DNA of 64,000 nt from Paracoccus fontiphilus (GCF_017356265.1 NZ_JAFNAW010000002.1:85168-149167); one strand, 5' to 3'; positions 7,795 to 17,195 are shown, counted from the first letter of the stretch. Made by a program: numbers and translations. Notes: a model not told the origin generated them from the letters alone.

Positions 7795-8538
7795 TCAGAA
7801 CCCGAACGAGAACTTCCGCACGATGCCCAGCCGCAGCGAGGGCTGGTATTCGTCCTGCACGACAGGGGAATCCGCCGCATCGCCGATCAGCTTGCCGTAC
7901 TCGACCTCGCCCAGGACGGCGAGGGTGTCGGTCAGGGCATAGCGCGCCTCGAAGGTGATCGAGGCCTTGTTGAAGCCGCCGCCGATGTCATAGGCCGGGC
8001 GGCCCGGAATGGCCTCTGCCGCGTCTACGCCGAAATAGGTATCGTTGTAGTCGCCGTTGCCGTAACCCAGCGACAGGCCCGACCACAGCGACACCCGGTC
8101 CGACAGGTCGGTGCGATACGTGGCGCCGATTTCCCCTGTCAGGCCCTCGTGGCCGTCAAAGCCCTTGCGGACCGACCCGAACGCCCTGACAGGACCGGCG
8201 CCATAGCTGACCTTCAGACCCAGTTCATAGGCGTTGTCGATGTCTTCCATCCCCGCCAGGTCGTCATTGTCGTCGGCGTTGCGTTCGCCCACCGCGCCGA
8301 AGGACGGCGAAATCGCGAAGCCCTCGCTTTCATTGGTTCCCGGCCGGCCGAAACCGGCGTTCTTCCAGATCAGCCAAGGGCCCGCCTGGGAATCGTCGGA
8401 CCCGGGATAGTCCGGATTGACATCCACGCCGACCCCCAGATCGACCGAGAATTCGCGGCCTTCAAAGCCAAAATCCTGCGCGGCCGCACCTGTGGCAGCA
8501 GATGCGGCAAGGATGGCAAGGGCCAGCATGGTCTTCAT
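7795..8538 (-). CDS. MipA/OmpV family outer membrane protein
   Basis: A 247-residue exported beta-barrel protein. A signal peptide (MKTMLALAILAASAATGAAA) ends at about residue 20. Alternating amphipathic strands follow (FSVDLGVGVDVNPDYPGS, the conserved start of the family; SITFEARYALTD; YQPSLRLGIVRKFSFGF). It ends in Phe, as outer-membrane barrels recognised by BamA do. MipA in E. coli scaffolds MltA and PBP1B; OmpV is a porin-like protein. The exact role here is not known. A GAAGGA RBS is 7 nt before the ATG. Single gene with its own terminator. Confidence 0.85.
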   Translation of the reverse strand: MKTMLALAILAASAATGAAAQDFGFEGREFSVDLGVGVDVNPDYPGSDDSQAGPWLIWKNAGFGRPGTNESEGFAISPSFGAVGERNADDNDDLAGMEDIDNAYELGLKVSYGAGPVRAFGSVRKGFDGHEGLTGEIGATYRTDLSDRVSLWSGLSLGYGNGDYNDTYFGVDAAEAIPGRPAYDIGGGFNKASITFEARYALTDTLAVLGEVEYGKLIGDAADSPVVQDEYQPSLRLGIVRKFSFGF

Positions 8539-8660
8539 CGTCGTATCCTTCAGGGGGGTCGGCGGGATTGATCCGTCCTAGTCTCGAATCGTTACGCCGC
8601 ACAAGGCGCCGCGCGCCGCTCGTCGATCATCATCCCCCGGGAGGCACATTTGCGCAACAG

Positions 8661-10511
8661 CTATCCCCGTTCGGCAATATCCAGATTTTCCAACGCATTC
8701 ATCCAGATATCCTCGGCCCGGCCCATGGCCTGCACGGCCTCGGCGCGCTTGCTGCTCCACCGCTTGGCTTCGTGCGGATCATTGTAGAGCGCGGGGTCGG
8801 CCAGCTTGACGTCCAGCTTTTCCAGCATTTCGGTCAACTTCTGGACCCGCTCCTCGGCCCGGCGGACCTCGGCACGCAGGGCCAGCACCTCGTCGCGGGG
8901 CGCGCGTTTCGGGGCGGGCTTCGGCTCGTCGGCGGGCTTTGCCTTGGGTTCGTCGCCAGACAGCAGGAAGCGGCGATAGTCGTCCAGGTCGCCTTCGTAA
9001 GGGGCGACGGCGCCGTCCTTGACCAGCCACAGCCTGTCGGCCACCAGCCCCAGCAGGTGCATGTCATGGCTGACCAGCACCACGGCCCCGGTATAGTCGT
9101 TCAACGCCTCGGTCAGTGCTTCGCGGGATTCGATGTCCAGGTGGTTGGTCGGCTCGTCGAGGATCAGCAGGTGCGGCGCGTCGATGGTTGCCAGCAGCAG
9201 CGACAGCCGCGCCTTCTGCCCGCCCGACAATTGTCCCACCTTCGTTTCGGCCTGCGCCTCCATCAACCCGAAGCCCGCCAGCCGGGCGCGCAGCCGGGCC
9301 TGCGCTTCGTCCGGACGCAGGCGGCGGACATGGGCCAGCGGCGTCTCGGCCAGGTCCAGCTCGTCCACCTGATGCTGCGCGAAATAGCCGATGCGCAGCT
9401 TGGACGACCGCGTGACCTTGCCTTCCAGGGCGGACAGCCGGTCCGCCAGAAGCTTGGACAGCGTGGACTTGCCCTGCCCGTTCCGCCCCAACAGCGCGAT
9501 CCGATCATCCTGGTCGATGCGCAGCGACAGCTTGCGCAGCACCGGGCGCCCGTCATAGCCGACGCTGACGCCCTCCATCGCGATGATCGGCGGCGACAGT
9601 TCCTCGGGCTGGGGAAAGCCGAAGCGGTGGAACTTCGCCTCCTCGGGCGCGGTGATCGGGTCCATCTTGGCCAGCATCTTGATGCGGGCCTGCGCCTGCC
9701 GGGCCTTGGATGCCTTGGCGCGGAAGCGGTCCACGAAGCTTTGCAGATGCGCGCGCCGGTCGGCCTGCTTGCGCGCCTCGGCCGCCTGCAGCGCGCGCTT
9801 TTCCGCCCGCATCCGCGCGAAATCGTCATAGCCGCCGGTGTAGAGCGTCAGCTTGCGCTGTTCGAGATGCAGGATATGGCCCACGGCGCGGTTCAGCAGG
9901 TCGCGGTCGTGACTGATGATGATGACGGTGTGCGGATAGCGCGCCAGATAGGTTTCCAGCCACAGCGCGCCTTCCAGGTCCAGGTAGTTGGTCGGCTCGT
10001 CCAGCAGCAGCACGTCGGGCTGCGCGAACAGCACCCCCGCCAGCGCCACCCGCATCCGCCAGCCGCCGGAAAAGTCGGCAGTGGGTCGCGCCTGGTCCGC
10101 GGTCGAGAAACCCAACCCGTCCAGGATCGAGGCAGCCCGCGCCTCGGCCGACCAGGCGTCGATATCGGCCAGCCGGGTCTGGATTTCGGCGATGCGATGC
10201 GCGTCGGTGGCGGTGTGGCTTTCCGCCAGCAGGGCCGCGCGCTCCACGTCGGCGGCAAGCACGGTGTCCAGCACCGAGGTATCGGTCGCAGCCGATTCCT
10301 GCGCGACGCCACCGATGCGGGCGCGGGATGGCAGGCCGATCTCTCCGCCATCCAGCGACAGTTCGCCCCGGATCAGGCGGAACAGCGTGGTCTTGCCCGC
10401 GCCGTTCGGGCCGACAAGGCCGACCTTGTAGCCTTCGGGAATGGTGGCAGAGGCCCCCTCGAACAAGGGGCGGCCCTGGATGGAATACGAGATGTCGTCG
10501 ATACGCAGCAT
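8661..10511 (-). CDS. ABC-F family ATPase, YheS-like
   Basis: A 616-residue soluble protein with two ABC ATPase domains and no membrane helices. Domain 1: Walker A GPNGAGKTT at about 33-41, signature FSGGWRMR, Walker B LLLDEPTNYLDLE. The P-site tRNA-interaction-motif linker follows (QSFVDRFRAKASKARQAQ). Domain 2: Walker A GRNGQGKST at about 343-351, signature LSGGQKARL, Walker B LILDEPTNHLD. A charged C-terminal coiled coil spans about 525-600. The spacing and linker are close to E. coli YheS. ABC-F proteins bind the ribosomal E site and relieve stalled or special translation states; resistance-type function is not indicated. It is monocistronic. Confidence 0.85.
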   Translation of the reverse strand: MLRIDDISYSIQGRPLFEGASATIPEGYKVGLVGPNGAGKTTLFRLIRGELSLDGGEIGLPSRARIGGVAQESAATDTSVLDTVLAADVERAALLAESHTATDAHRIAEIQTRLADIDAWSAEARAASILDGLGFSTADQARPTADFSGGWRMRVALAGVLFAQPDVLLLDEPTNYLDLEGALWLETYLARYPHTVIIISHDRDLLNRAVGHILHLEQRKLTLYTGGYDDFARMRAEKRALQAAEARKQADRRAHLQSFVDRFRAKASKARQAQARIKMLAKMDPITAPEEAKFHRFGFPQPEELSPPIIAMEGVSVGYDGRPVLRKLSLRIDQDDRIALLGRNGQGKSTLSKLLADRLSALEGKVTRSSKLRIGYFAQHQVDELDLAETPLAHVRRLRPDEAQARLRARLAGFGLMEAQAETKVGQLSGGQKARLSLLLATIDAPHLLILDEPTNHLDIESREALTEALNDYTGAVVLVSHDMHLLGLVADRLWLVKDGAVAPYEGDLDDYRRFLLSGDEPKAKPADEPKPAPKRAPRDEVLALRAEVRRAEERVQKLTEMLEKLDVKLADPALYNDPHEAKRWSSKRAEAVQAMGRAEDIWMNALENLDIAERG

Positions 10512-10604
10512 GGTGGCGGCATGGCCGATGCGGGGCAGCGCGTCAAGCGGCGACGGTTTTCCACGCGCTGCCCGGGCGGATCGCCGGGGCGGCGGGCGGG
10601 CCGG

Positions 10605-10820
10605 TCAGTTGGCCGGTTCCGCCGGGGCCTGTGTCCCTGCCGCCTCCTCGACAGGCTGGGGCACGGTGTTGTCGGCCTCGACAGCGGCCTCGGTCGCCGT
10701 CTCGGATGTGTCGCGCCCCGACAGCACCATGAAAGCCACCAAGATAAGGAATCCGACGGGGATGAGGGCATAAAGAAGCGAACGAGGCATACCGCGACTG
10801 GGTTTGGGTTCCTGGACCAT
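10605..10820 (-). CDS. Small single-pass membrane protein of unknown function
   Basis: A 71-residue protein with a basic N-terminus (MVQEPKPSRGMPRS), one membrane helix (LLYALIPVGFLILVAFMVL, about 15-33) and an acidic Ala/Pro/Glu-rich tail predicted to face the periplasm. A GGAG lies 6 nt before the ATG at 10820. No family was recognised. It lies between infC and the YheS-like gene on the same strand, but infC has its own terminator, so it is probably a separate unit or reads into the ATPase gene 93 nt downstream. Confidence 0.55.
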   Translation of the reverse strand: MVQEPKPSRGMPRSLLYALIPVGFLILVAFMVLSGRDTSETATEAAVEADNTVPQPVEEAAGTQAPAEPAN

Positions 10821-10951
10821 TGCGCACTCCGTGTCAGATGCTCCTGCGACAACAACCCTGGGCAGCAGAAGTTTCAGGCGAAAGCGATCCTTGATACCCG
10901 GCGCGCGGCCCAGGCGTCCAGCGTCCGGCGTTCTTTCCAGCGGCCGACATG

Positions 10952-10983
10952 AAAAAGGCCGCGCGGTATTTGCCGGCGCGGCC
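10952..10983 (-). terminator. Intrinsic terminator of infC
   Basis: A perfect 8-bp GC stem (10957-10964 with 10976-10983) followed on the minus strand by TTTTTC, 23 nt after the infC stop. Confidence 0.8.
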
Positions 10984-11005
10984 CTTCTCATGCGGAGGGA
11001 TCGTC

Positions 11006-11545
11006 CTATCGGGGCGCGATCATCATGACCATCTGCCGGCCTTCCAGCTTGGGCATGGATTCGATCTTGCCCGCCTCGCCCACGTCGTCCTTGACGCGGT
11101 TCAGCAGTTCCAGCCCCAGATCCTGGTGCGCCATCTCGCGGCCCCGGAAGCGCAGCGTCACCTTGACCTTGTCGCCTTCCCCCAGGAACTTCATGACCGA
11201 ACGCATCTTCACATCATAGTCATGGGTGTCGGTTCCCGGACGGAACTTGATTTCCTTGATCTCGATGATCTTCTGCTTCTTGCGGGCCTCGGCCTCGCGC
11301 TTCTGCTGTTCGTACTTGAACTTGCCGAGGTCCATGACCTTGCAGACCGGCGGGGTCGCGTTCGGCGAGATTTCGACCAGATCCAGCCCGGCGTCCTGCG
11401 CCATCTGCAAACCGACCGACGGCGGCACGACGCCGACATTCTCTCCGTCAGGGCCGATCAGGCGAATTTCCGACACGCGGATGCGTTCGTTGACGCGGGG
11501 TCCGGTGTCGCGGGTGGGCGGTGCGTTATGCGGTCGACGGGCTAT
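11006..11545 (-). CDS. infC: Translation initiation factor IF-3 with ATA start
   Basis: A 179-residue IF-3, which binds the 30S subunit, prevents premature 50S joining and proofreads start codon-initiator tRNA pairing. The N-terminal domain ([23 protein letters not shown]) is joined by a Lys/Arg-rich helix ([15 protein letters not shown]) to the C-terminal domain ([25 protein letters not shown]). No ATG, GTG or TTG exists at the expected N-terminus. An ATA codon at 11545 is preceded by AAGGAG (11553-11558) at 7 nt, and the protein from there (ARRPHNAPP) matches the alphaproteobacterial N-terminus. Rare start codons on infC are known to allow IF-3 to repress its own synthesis. It stands alone, without rpmI-rplT. 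Confidence 0.93.
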   Translation of the reverse strand: MARRPHNAPPTRDTGPRVNERIRVSEIRLIGPDGENVGVVPPSVGLQMAQDAGLDLVEISPNATPPVCKVMDLGKFKYEQQKREAEARKKQKIIEIKEIKFRPGTDTHDYDVKMRSVMKFLGEGDKVKVTLRFRGREMAHQDLGLELLNRVKDDVGEAGKIESMPKLEGRQMVMMIAPR

Positions 11546-11552
11546 GGCGATG

Positions 11553-11558
11553 CTCCTT
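11553..11558 (-). promoter_or_regulatory. Shine-Dalgarno of infC that fixes the ATA start
   Basis: AAGGAG on the minus strand, 7 nt before the ATA at 11545. It is the only strong RBS upstream of the IF-3 homology and sets the start codon. An ATC sits four nt nearer the RBS but at a poor spacing. Confidence 0.7.
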
Positions 11559-11704
11559 GGATGGCCAAATCGGAATGGACGGAAAATAAGCGTCAAAGCG
11601 GCCTGATTCAACCGATTTTGCCGCGTATCTGTGGCCTTGGGCGCCTTTTCCAGAACTTTCGCCTGTGTCATATCGTCAGGGCAATCTTTCAAGGAACCGC
11701 CCCC

Positions 11705-12280
11705 ATGCGCCTTCTTCTTGCCCTGCTCGTGATTCTGGCCGTCGGTTTCGGGGCATGGTGGGTCTGGCAGGACCGCCAGCCGGATGCCGTCGTCGTCGAG
11801 GCGCCTGTCGAGCAGGCGACCGAGGCTGCGGCCGACGCGGCCGCCGATGCCGCGGCGATTGCCGCCGATGTCGCCGCCGAGGCCGCGCAGGCATCCGAGG
11901 AGGCCGACGTTTCCCCGGTCAGCGATGCCGCCGCCGAGGCAGAAGCCGCTGCCGAGGCAGCTCTTGCCGCCGCGGATCGCGCCGCCGAGGCAGCAGTATC
12001 GCCCGAGGCGCCCGCCGAAGCCGCCGAGGACGCGGCGGAGGCGGCCAGCGATGCGGCCCAAGCGACCGACCAGGCTGCCAGCGCCGCCGCTGCCGCCACC
12101 CAAATCCAGACGGTCCTGACGCCGGAGGGCTTCGATGCCGCGCAGGTCGACCGGATCATCGACGGCGCCGCCATCAGCGACACGCAAAAGGCAACGCTGA
12201 GGCGCCTGATCGAGACGGCGGGCAGCAATCCCGACCTGCTTCGCCAGGCGCTGGATCAGGTCAAGGCCGTCATGCCGTGA
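11705..12280 (+). CDS. Alanine-rich membrane-anchored protein
   Basis: A 191-residue protein of unknown function. An N-terminal uncleaved anchor ([19 protein letters not shown], residues 3-21) is followed by about 105 residues of almost pure Ala/Glu/Asp (repeated EAAADAA-type units, about 38-140), likely a long helix, and then a small C-terminal domain ([21 protein letters not shown]...[19 protein letters not shown]) that looks like a compact helical fold. AAGGAA lies 8 nt before the ATG. Its stop overlaps the start of the next gene by 4 nt (GTGA). It is divergent from infC. A periplasmic spacer or scaffold is possible but is only inference. Confidence 0.6.
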   Translation: MRLLLALLVILAVGFGAWWVWQDRQPDAVVVEAPVEQATEAAADAAADAAAIAADVAAEAAQASEEADVSPVSDAAAEAEAAAEAALAAADRAAEAAVSPEAPAEAAEDAAEAASDAAQATDQAASAAAAATQIQTVLTPEGFDAAQVDRIIDGAAISDTQKATLRRLIETAGSNPDLLRQALDQVKAVMP

Positions 12281-13146
12281 CGGCCTTCGGCTCGCTGCGC
12301 GAATTCCTGCGATCGCGCCCCTTGGCGCTGAAGCGCGGTCCCATCGCCATCATCCTGATCGAGGATGACGCGGTCGTGCTGGAAACCCTGCAACACCACC
12401 TCCGCATCGGCTTCCGCCACATCCTTGCGCTGTCGTCCAGGCCCATCCGGCTGCCCGAGCAGCTTTCGCCGCGCGTCACGAACCTTCGGTGGAACATGCA
12501 TGATCCGCACGCCCACCAGGGCGCGGTCAATGCCGTCATCCAGGCCGTGCCCTCCGGAACCTGGCTGTATTACTGCTACAATGCCGAGTTCCTGTTCTTC
12601 CCCTTCTCGGAAACCCGCACGGTCGGCGAGCTTCTGGCCTTCCACACCGAGGAACGGCGCGATGCGATGCTGTCCTATGTCATCGACCTTTATTCGCCTG
12701 ACCTCGATCGCGACCCGGACGCCGTCAACCTCTCGGACGCGATGTTCGACAGGTCAGGCTATTTCGCGCTCAGCCGCAATGATGGGCAGGGCAACGCGCT
12801 TGAACGCCAGCTGAACCTTCACGGCGGACTGCGCTGGCGCTTCGAGGAGCATTTTCCCGTCGCCCGCCGCAAGATCGACCGCATCGCCCTTTTCCGCGCC
12901 GCGCCCGACCTGAGGATCGACACGGAACATCGCTTCAACATTCAGGAATACAATACCTACTCCTGCCCTTGGCACCACAATCTCACGGCCACGATCGCGT
13001 CGTTCCGGGCCGCCAAGGCACTGGCAACCAACCCCGGGTCACGCGAGGCCATCTCCAATTTCCGCTGGAGAAGCTCGGAACCCTTCCAATGGCGCGCCCA
13101 GCAGTTCCTGGACATGGGGTTGATGGAACCGGGCCAGTGGTTCTAG
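12277..13146 (+). CDS. Glycosyltransferase family 2-like protein
   Basis: A 289-residue soluble protein resembling a Rhodobacterales GT2-like family. The N-terminal segment (about 20-110: [54 protein letters not shown]) has the layout of a GT-A nucleotide-binding half. The C-terminal part holds conserved aromatic motifs ([33 protein letters not shown]). The canonical DxD is not seen: the site where related proteins have DADEF reads YNAEF, so activity or metal use may differ. The start is GTG 12277, overlapping the stop of the Ala-rich gene by 4 nt; no ATG fits. Substrate unknown. Confidence 0.55.
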   Translation: MTAFGSLREFLRSRPLALKRGPIAIILIEDDAVVLETLQHHLRIGFRHILALSSRPIRLPEQLSPRVTNLRWNMHDPHAHQGAVNAVIQAVPSGTWLYYCYNAEFLFFPFSETRTVGELLAFHTEERRDAMLSYVIDLYSPDLDRDPDAVNLSDAMFDRSGYFALSRNDGQGNALERQLNLHGGLRWRFEEHFPVARRKIDRIALFRAAPDLRIDTEHRFNIQEYNTYSCPWHHNLTATIASFRAAKALATNPGSREAISNFRWRSSEPFQWRAQQFLDMGLMEPGQWF

Positions 13147-13389
13147 CCGGCCGGCGCACCTTGGCCTAGGTCGCAGCGTAGCGCGCCTTCGGGAAGGCAG
13201 TCCCTGCGACGCACCGAGCGTCGGGGCCAAAAGGGCACGTGACGAACCGACGTCAGCCGCCGACCTGCAAAGGTGTCCCCTTACCAAGGGCGAGGAAGTC
13301 GCCAGAGACATCGACAGTCGGACCCGGCTTTTCCCTCAACCCGGACGAACGCGCCGCCGCCGACGGCAAGTTCGCCGGGAAACACAGGG

Positions 13390-13701
13390 TCAGTGGGTCC
13401 AGGGTGCCCTGCGGTCGGTGGCAAAGTTCTCGCCATAGCCACGGGGCCGGACATTGGCAGCACGACCGTGGGGCGGCTGGACGATGTAGTCCAGCCCATG
13501 CTCGCGCGCGTAGTCCTCGGCCTGCTTCTGGGTATCGAACCGCAGTCGGACCTGGCTTTGCGTGTCCTTGGTGCTGGTCCAACCCATCAGCGGATCAACC
13601 TCGCGCGGGTCGGCGGGCGGAAATTCCAGAACCCACGCCTTGGTCCGCGCGCTGCCGGACTGCATGGCATTGCGAGAGGGTTGATAGATGCGAACGCGCA
13701 T
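13390..13701 (-). CDS. NDUFS4-like complex I accessory subunit
   Basis: A 103-residue protein of the ETC complex I subunit (NDUFS4, 18 kDa) family. Features seen: [16 protein letters not shown] near the N-terminus, [21 protein letters not shown], then [18 protein letters not shown] and the basic C-terminus [21 protein letters not shown]. In alphaproteobacteria this protein is an accessory subunit of NADH:ubiquinone oxidoreductase on the cytoplasmic arm, the bacterial counterpart of the mitochondrial subunit. It is normally encoded away from the nuo operon, as here. It is a single gene with a full-length product. Confidence 0.88.
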   Translation of the reverse strand: MRVRIYQPSRNAMQSGSARTKAWVLEFPPADPREVDPLMGWTSTKDTQSQVRLRFDTQKQAEDYAREHGLDYIVQPPHGRAANVRPRGYGENFATDRRAPWTH

Positions 13702-13899
13702 GAGGGCTACCTTTCGGGGCGGAACTGGAGCGACTTATCGCCAATGCAGCAGTCCGGTTCAAGGGGCGGAAAGCTGCCCAGCGATCAGCGCGGGCCGCGA
13801 CCAAGGGTGTCGAGGAGCCGAAGGCGCCTTGCCGCGTCCCGGCTCGTCCAGGTCCCCCGCAGTCACAACCATCCGGCGTCCTTGCTGGACAGACACCGG

Positions 13900-14193
13900 T
13901 CATTCGGCTTCCGTGAACGCCGCGGTCAGTTCAGCCTTTCCGGTGCCCTTGTCGAAGATGCAGATCATCCTGTCCCGACCCTCGGCGATGTCGATCGTCA
14001 CCAGCGCGGCGCCATAGCTTTCGGAACCGAACGGGTTGACCTCAACCGCCACCTCCGCCGCGTCCGGAGCCTCGATCAGCGCGCGACAGCCCTGGTCCAC
14101 GGCCTTGCGGAACTCCTCCCACGCCTCGTCCGACGACCCCCATGCCGTCATCGGCAGCACCGCCAGCAAAACTCCGGCAAGCCCTTGTTTCAT
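13900..14193 (-). CDS. Small secreted protein of unknown function
   Basis: A 97-residue protein with a signal peptide (MKQGLAGVLLAVLPMTAWG, cleavage near 19-20) and a compact mature domain of about 77 residues with two cysteines (QGCRALIE and MICIFD), consistent with one disulfide. GGAG lies 7 nt before the ATG. It faces away from the I78 inhibitor gene, with 78 nt between the two starts. No family was recognised. Confidence 0.6.
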   Translation of the reverse strand: MKQGLAGVLLAVLPMTAWGSSDEAWEEFRKAVDQGCRALIEAPDAAEVAVEVNPFGSESYGAALVTIDIAEGRDRMICIFDKGTGKAELTAAFTEAE

Positions 14194-14271
14194 CGTTTTT
14201 CTCCATTTCCATGTCGAAGGGGAACGCCCGAAGGCGCCGCGTCGTTCTGCCATGAACAAAGAGGTGATCGA

Positions 14272-14544
14272 ATGCCCCTGCCCGCCATTCTCCGCCCTGC
14301 CCTTGCAGCCCTGACGCTGGCCGCCTGCTCGACCGGCTACAGCCTGACCGTGGCCGCCACGAGCTGCGACCTGAGCCAGCACCAGACCCTGGTCGGCATG
14401 AACATCGGCGAGGTCTATCTGCCGCCCCAACTGCATTACCGCGAAATCAGTCCCGGCCAGTTCGTGACGCTGGAATACCAGCCGCGGCGGCTCAACATCT
14501 TCCTCGACCCGAAAGGCTGGATCACCAAGGTGACGTGCGGATGA
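14272..14544 (+). CDS. Peptidase inhibitor I78 family protein
   Basis: A 90-residue exported protein. The N-terminus ([13 protein letters not shown]) has a lipobox-like LAAC at about residues 16-19, so a lipoprotein is plausible. The mature part carries the I78 family pattern: a Cys, then [33 protein letters not shown], and GWITKVTCG at the end. The second Cys pairs the termini. I78 proteins are small inhibitors of serine peptidases. The 3' end overlaps the convergent cmk gene by 23 nt. Confidence 0.82.
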   Translation: MPLPAILRPALAALTLAACSTGYSLTVAATSCDLSQHQTLVGMNIGEVYLPPQLHYREISPGQFVTLEYQPRRLNIFLDPKGWITKVTCG

Positions 14545-15133
14545 CGGGACCTTGCCGCGCGCGATCCGCTTCGGCTATGGCGCGGGCAATCGCATCGGCG
14601 ATGGAAAGGTGGCTCGTATCCAGGACCACGGCATCCGCAGCAGGCTTCAGGGGGGCGGTCGCGCGCTCGCTGTCGCGGCGGTCACGCTCTTGCAGTTCGG
14701 CCAGCATCACGGCCTCGTCCGCGCCAAGCTCTGCCGCGCGGCGAGCGGCGCGGATCCGGTCCGATGCGGTGACATACAGCTTCAGCGGCGCGTCCGGGCA
14801 GATCACGGTGCCGATGTCGCGCCCATCCAGCACGGCGCCCGGCTCCTGCGCGGCGAAGCGGCGTTGGAAATCGACCAGGGCCGCCCGCACCTCGGGGATC
14901 GCCGCAATCCGGCTGGCGGCCTGACCGGCCTCGGCGCTGCGCAGGTCGGACCTGTTAAGATCGCCGGAGGTCAGGGTCTGCGCGGCAAGCACAGGATCGC
15001 CGCCCTTGGCGCCCGTCGCACGGTAAAGCAGGCCCGTGTCCAGATGATGAAAGCCGAAATGGGCGGCGAGGGCGCGGGCGATGGTGCCCTTGCCCGAAGC
15101 GGCCGGTCCGTCGATGGCGATGATGAATGGCAT
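14522..15133 (-). CDS. cmk: (d)CMP kinase
   Basis: A 203-residue cytidylate kinase, which phosphorylates CMP and dCMP to the diphosphates. P-loop GPAASGKGT lies at residues 9-17, followed by [10 protein letters not shown] (NMP-binding helix), the conserved [13 protein letters not shown] around residue 100 and [12 protein letters not shown] (lid). Start at 15133 ([16 protein letters not shown]) is typical. At about 200 residues it is slightly shorter than the E. coli enzyme (227). A terminator separates it from tsf upstream on the same strand. It overlaps the convergent I78 gene by 23 nt. Confidence 0.93.
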   Translation of the reverse strand: MPFIIAIDGPAASGKGTIARALAAHFGFHHLDTGLLYRATGAKGGDPVLAAQTLTSGDLNRSDLRSAEAGQAASRIAAIPEVRAALVDFQRRFAAQEPGAVLDGRDIGTVICPDAPLKLYVTASDRIRAARRAAELGADEAVMLAELQERDRRDSERATAPLKPAADAVVLDTSHLSIADAIARAIAEADRARQGPVIRTSPW

Positions 15134-15197
15134 GGCAACACAAGGCAGTTTCGCGCCCTGAATGGCATGGCAGGCGCGGCGGCGTCCAGCCGAGAAT

Positions 15198-15225
15198 GGA
15201 AAACGCCGGCCCAAAGGACCGGCGT
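15198..15225 (-). terminator. Intrinsic terminator of rpsB-tsf
   Basis: A 10-bp stem (15203-15212 with 15216-15225, one G-U pair) with a 3-nt loop, followed on the minus strand by TTTCC, 23 nt after the tsf stop. Confidence 0.75.
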
Positions 15226-15247
15226 CTTCGATGAAGACTGGAACGGA

Positions 15248-16159
15248 TCAGGCGCCGCTGAGGGTCTTGGCGACCTCGGCCGCGAAATCCTCTTCCTTCT
15301 TCTCGATGCCTTCGCCGACGGCGACGCGGGCATAGCCGGTGATCTCGACCCCGGCTTCCTTGGCGGCCTGCTCGACCGTCAGGTCGGGGTTGATCACGAA
15401 AGCCTGGCCCAGCAGCGTGTTCTCGGCCACGAACTTCTTCATCCGGCCCGGAATGATGTTGTTCTGGATCACGGCTTCGGGCTTCGGCTTGGCCGAGGCG
15501 GCGTTCTCTTCCAGGGCCTTGGCGGTCTGGACTTCCAGTTCGCGCGCCAGCAGCGCCTGGTCCATGGTCGCCTCGGACAGCGAAACCGGGCTGGTTGCGG
15601 CGATGTGCATCGCGAACTGCTTGCCGATGGCCTGCGCCTTGTCCTTGTCGCCCTTCAGCGCGACCAGAACGCCGATCTTGCCCATGCCCTCGGTCGCGGC
15701 GTTGTGGACATAGGAGACGACGGTGTCGCCTTCCAGCATGTGCATCCGGCGCAGGGTCATGTTCTCGCCAATGCGGGCGATGGCGTCGGTCAGCACTTCC
15801 GAAACCGGCTTGCCGTTCAGATGCGTGGCCTTCAGAACCTCGACGTCGTCGGCGGTGGTCAGGGCGATATCGGTGATGTCGCGGACCAGCTGCTGGAAGT
15901 CGGCGTTCTTCGCCACGAAATCGGTTTCCGAGTTGATCTCGACGGCGACGCCGCGGCCATCGGTGACCTGCACGCCGACCAGACCCTCGGCGGCGACGCG
16001 ATCGGCCTTCTTGGCGGCCTTGGCCAGACCCTTGGTGCGCAGCCAGTCGATGGCGGCTTCCATGTCGCCGCCGGTCTCGGTCAGCGCCTTCTTGGCGTCC
16101 ATCATCCCTGCGCCGGTCGTTTCGCGCAGCTCCTTCACCATCGCGGCGGTGATAGCCAT
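15248..16159 (-). CDS. tsf: Elongation factor Ts
   Basis: A 303-residue EF-Ts, the guanine-nucleotide exchange factor of EF-Tu. The N-terminal UBA-like domain ([26 protein letters not shown]) is followed by the core domains; the [11 protein letters not shown] motif that contacts EF-Tu lies at about 79-90, and GKIGVLVAL and DQALLAREL are also seen. The order rpsB-tsf is the standard bacterial operon. The 87-nt spacer from rpsB contains a perfect 12-bp hairpin; a GGAGACGG sequence close to the ATG serves as the RBS. A terminator follows. Confidence 0.96.
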   Translation of the reverse strand: MAITAAMVKELRETTGAGMMDAKKALTETGGDMEAAIDWLRTKGLAKAAKKADRVAAEGLVGVQVTDGRGVAVEINSETDFVAKNADFQQLVRDITDIALTTADDVEVLKATHLNGKPVSEVLTDAIARIGENMTLRRMHMLEGDTVVSYVHNAATEGMGKIGVLVALKGDKDKAQAIGKQFAMHIAATSPVSLSEATMDQALLARELEVQTAKALEENAASAKPKPEAVIQNNIIPGRMKKFVAENTLLGQAFVINPDLTVEQAAKEAGVEITGYARVAVGEGIEKKEEDFAAEVAKTLSGA

Positions 16160-16181
16160 GATCCGTCTCCTTTGATCAACG

Positions 16182-16210
16182 CGTCAGGCGGGGCATATCC
16201 CCGCCTGACG
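16182..16210 (-). ncRNA. Hairpin in the rpsB-tsf intercistronic spacer
   Basis: Perfect 12-bp stem (16182-16193 with 16199-16210), 5-nt loop CATAT in plus-strand reading. There is no T-run on the minus-strand side, so it is not a typical terminator. It may be an mRNA processing or stability element, or partial attenuator, that sets the S2 to EF-Ts ratio. Confidence 0.5.
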
Positions 16211-16246
16211 ACAGTTCCGTGAATTAAACCGGGACGCAGGCGCCGA

Positions 16247-17029
16247 TCAGGCGTCGGCGGTCGCCTGCTCTTCGGCCGGCTCGTCCAGAAGCTCCTCGGG
16301 GGCTTCGGACAGGGCGCCGACGTCAACGCCTGCCGCGCCCATCTGGGCCGACATGCCGTCAAGCGCGGCGCGGCTGGCCAGGTCGCAATACAGCGCGATG
16401 GCACGGGCGGCGTCATCGTTGCCGGGGATGATGTAGTCGACGCCCGCGGGCGAGCAGTTGGTGTCGACAACGGCTACGACCGGGATGCCCAGCTTCTTGG
16501 CTTCCAGGATCGCCAGGTCTTCCTTGTTCACGTCGATGACGAACAGCAGGTCCGGCAGGCCGCCCATGTCGCGGATGCCGCCCAACGAGGCCTGCAGCTT
16601 CTGCTGCTCCCGCTCGAGCTGCAGACGCTCTTTCTTGGTCAGGCCCTCGGCGCCGCCGGCCATCGTCTCGTCGATGGCCTTCAGGCGGCTGATCGACTGG
16701 GAAACGGTCTTCCAGTTGGTCAGCGTGCCGCCCAGCCAGCGGTGGTTCATGTAGAACTGGGCCGAACGCTCGGCCGCGTCGGCGATCGGCTTCTGCGCCT
16801 GGCGCTTGGTGCCGACGAACAGCACGCGGCCGCCCTTGGCCACGGTGTCGCGCACGACCTGCAGGGCCGCGTCCAGCATCGGGACGGTCTGCGTCAGGTC
16901 CAGGATGTGGATGCCGTTGCGGTCGCCATAGATGAATTCCGCCATGCGCGGATTCCAGCGCTGCGTCTGGTGACCGTAGTGAACGCCAGCTTCCAAGAGC
17001 TGACGCAGAGAGAATTCGGGAAGCGCCAT
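16247..17029 (-). CDS. rpsB: Small ribosomal subunit protein uS2
   Basis: A 260-residue S2, a 30S protein needed for S1 binding and mRNA docking. Features: [27 protein letters not shown] near the N-terminus, [25 protein letters not shown], the coiled-coil insertion around 105-150, [14 protein letters not shown] and [20 protein letters not shown]. The C-terminal 25 residues are an acidic extension ([14 protein letters not shown]). I chose 17029 over the ATG at 17035 because AAGGA is 7 nt away from it and touches the other one. It is followed by tsf. Confidence 0.96.
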   Translation of the reverse strand: MALPEFSLRQLLEAGVHYGHQTQRWNPRMAEFIYGDRNGIHILDLTQTVPMLDAALQVVRDTVAKGGRVLFVGTKRQAQKPIADAAERSAQFYMNHRWLGGTLTNWKTVSQSISRLKAIDETMAGGAEGLTKKERLQLEREQQKLQASLGGIRDMGGLPDLLFVIDVNKEDLAILEAKKLGIPVVAVVDTNCSPAGVDYIIPGNDDAARAIALYCDLASRAALDGMSAQMGAAGVDVGALSEAPEELLDEPAEEQATADA

Positions 17030-17195
17030 GTCCATGTCCTTTCCGGTTTGCGCCTTGGCAGGGGATTCAGGGCGAATGCCCCAACCGGTGGACCTCTTGC
17101 GGATTTCTCCCGCAAGGGCCCGCCCCTGCCTGTGAAGTGTCGCGCAAATAGACCCCTTGGGGCGGTTTTGCAAGGGCTGTCGCGCAGCGCAGCCG

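Noticed and set aside
8661..10511. Antibiotic-resistance ABC-F
   Set aside because: Linker and layout match the housekeeping YheS type rather than resistance types.
13702..13899. GGTTCAA that resembles a tRNA T-loop
   Set aside because: No matching acceptor or anticodon stem could be formed around it.
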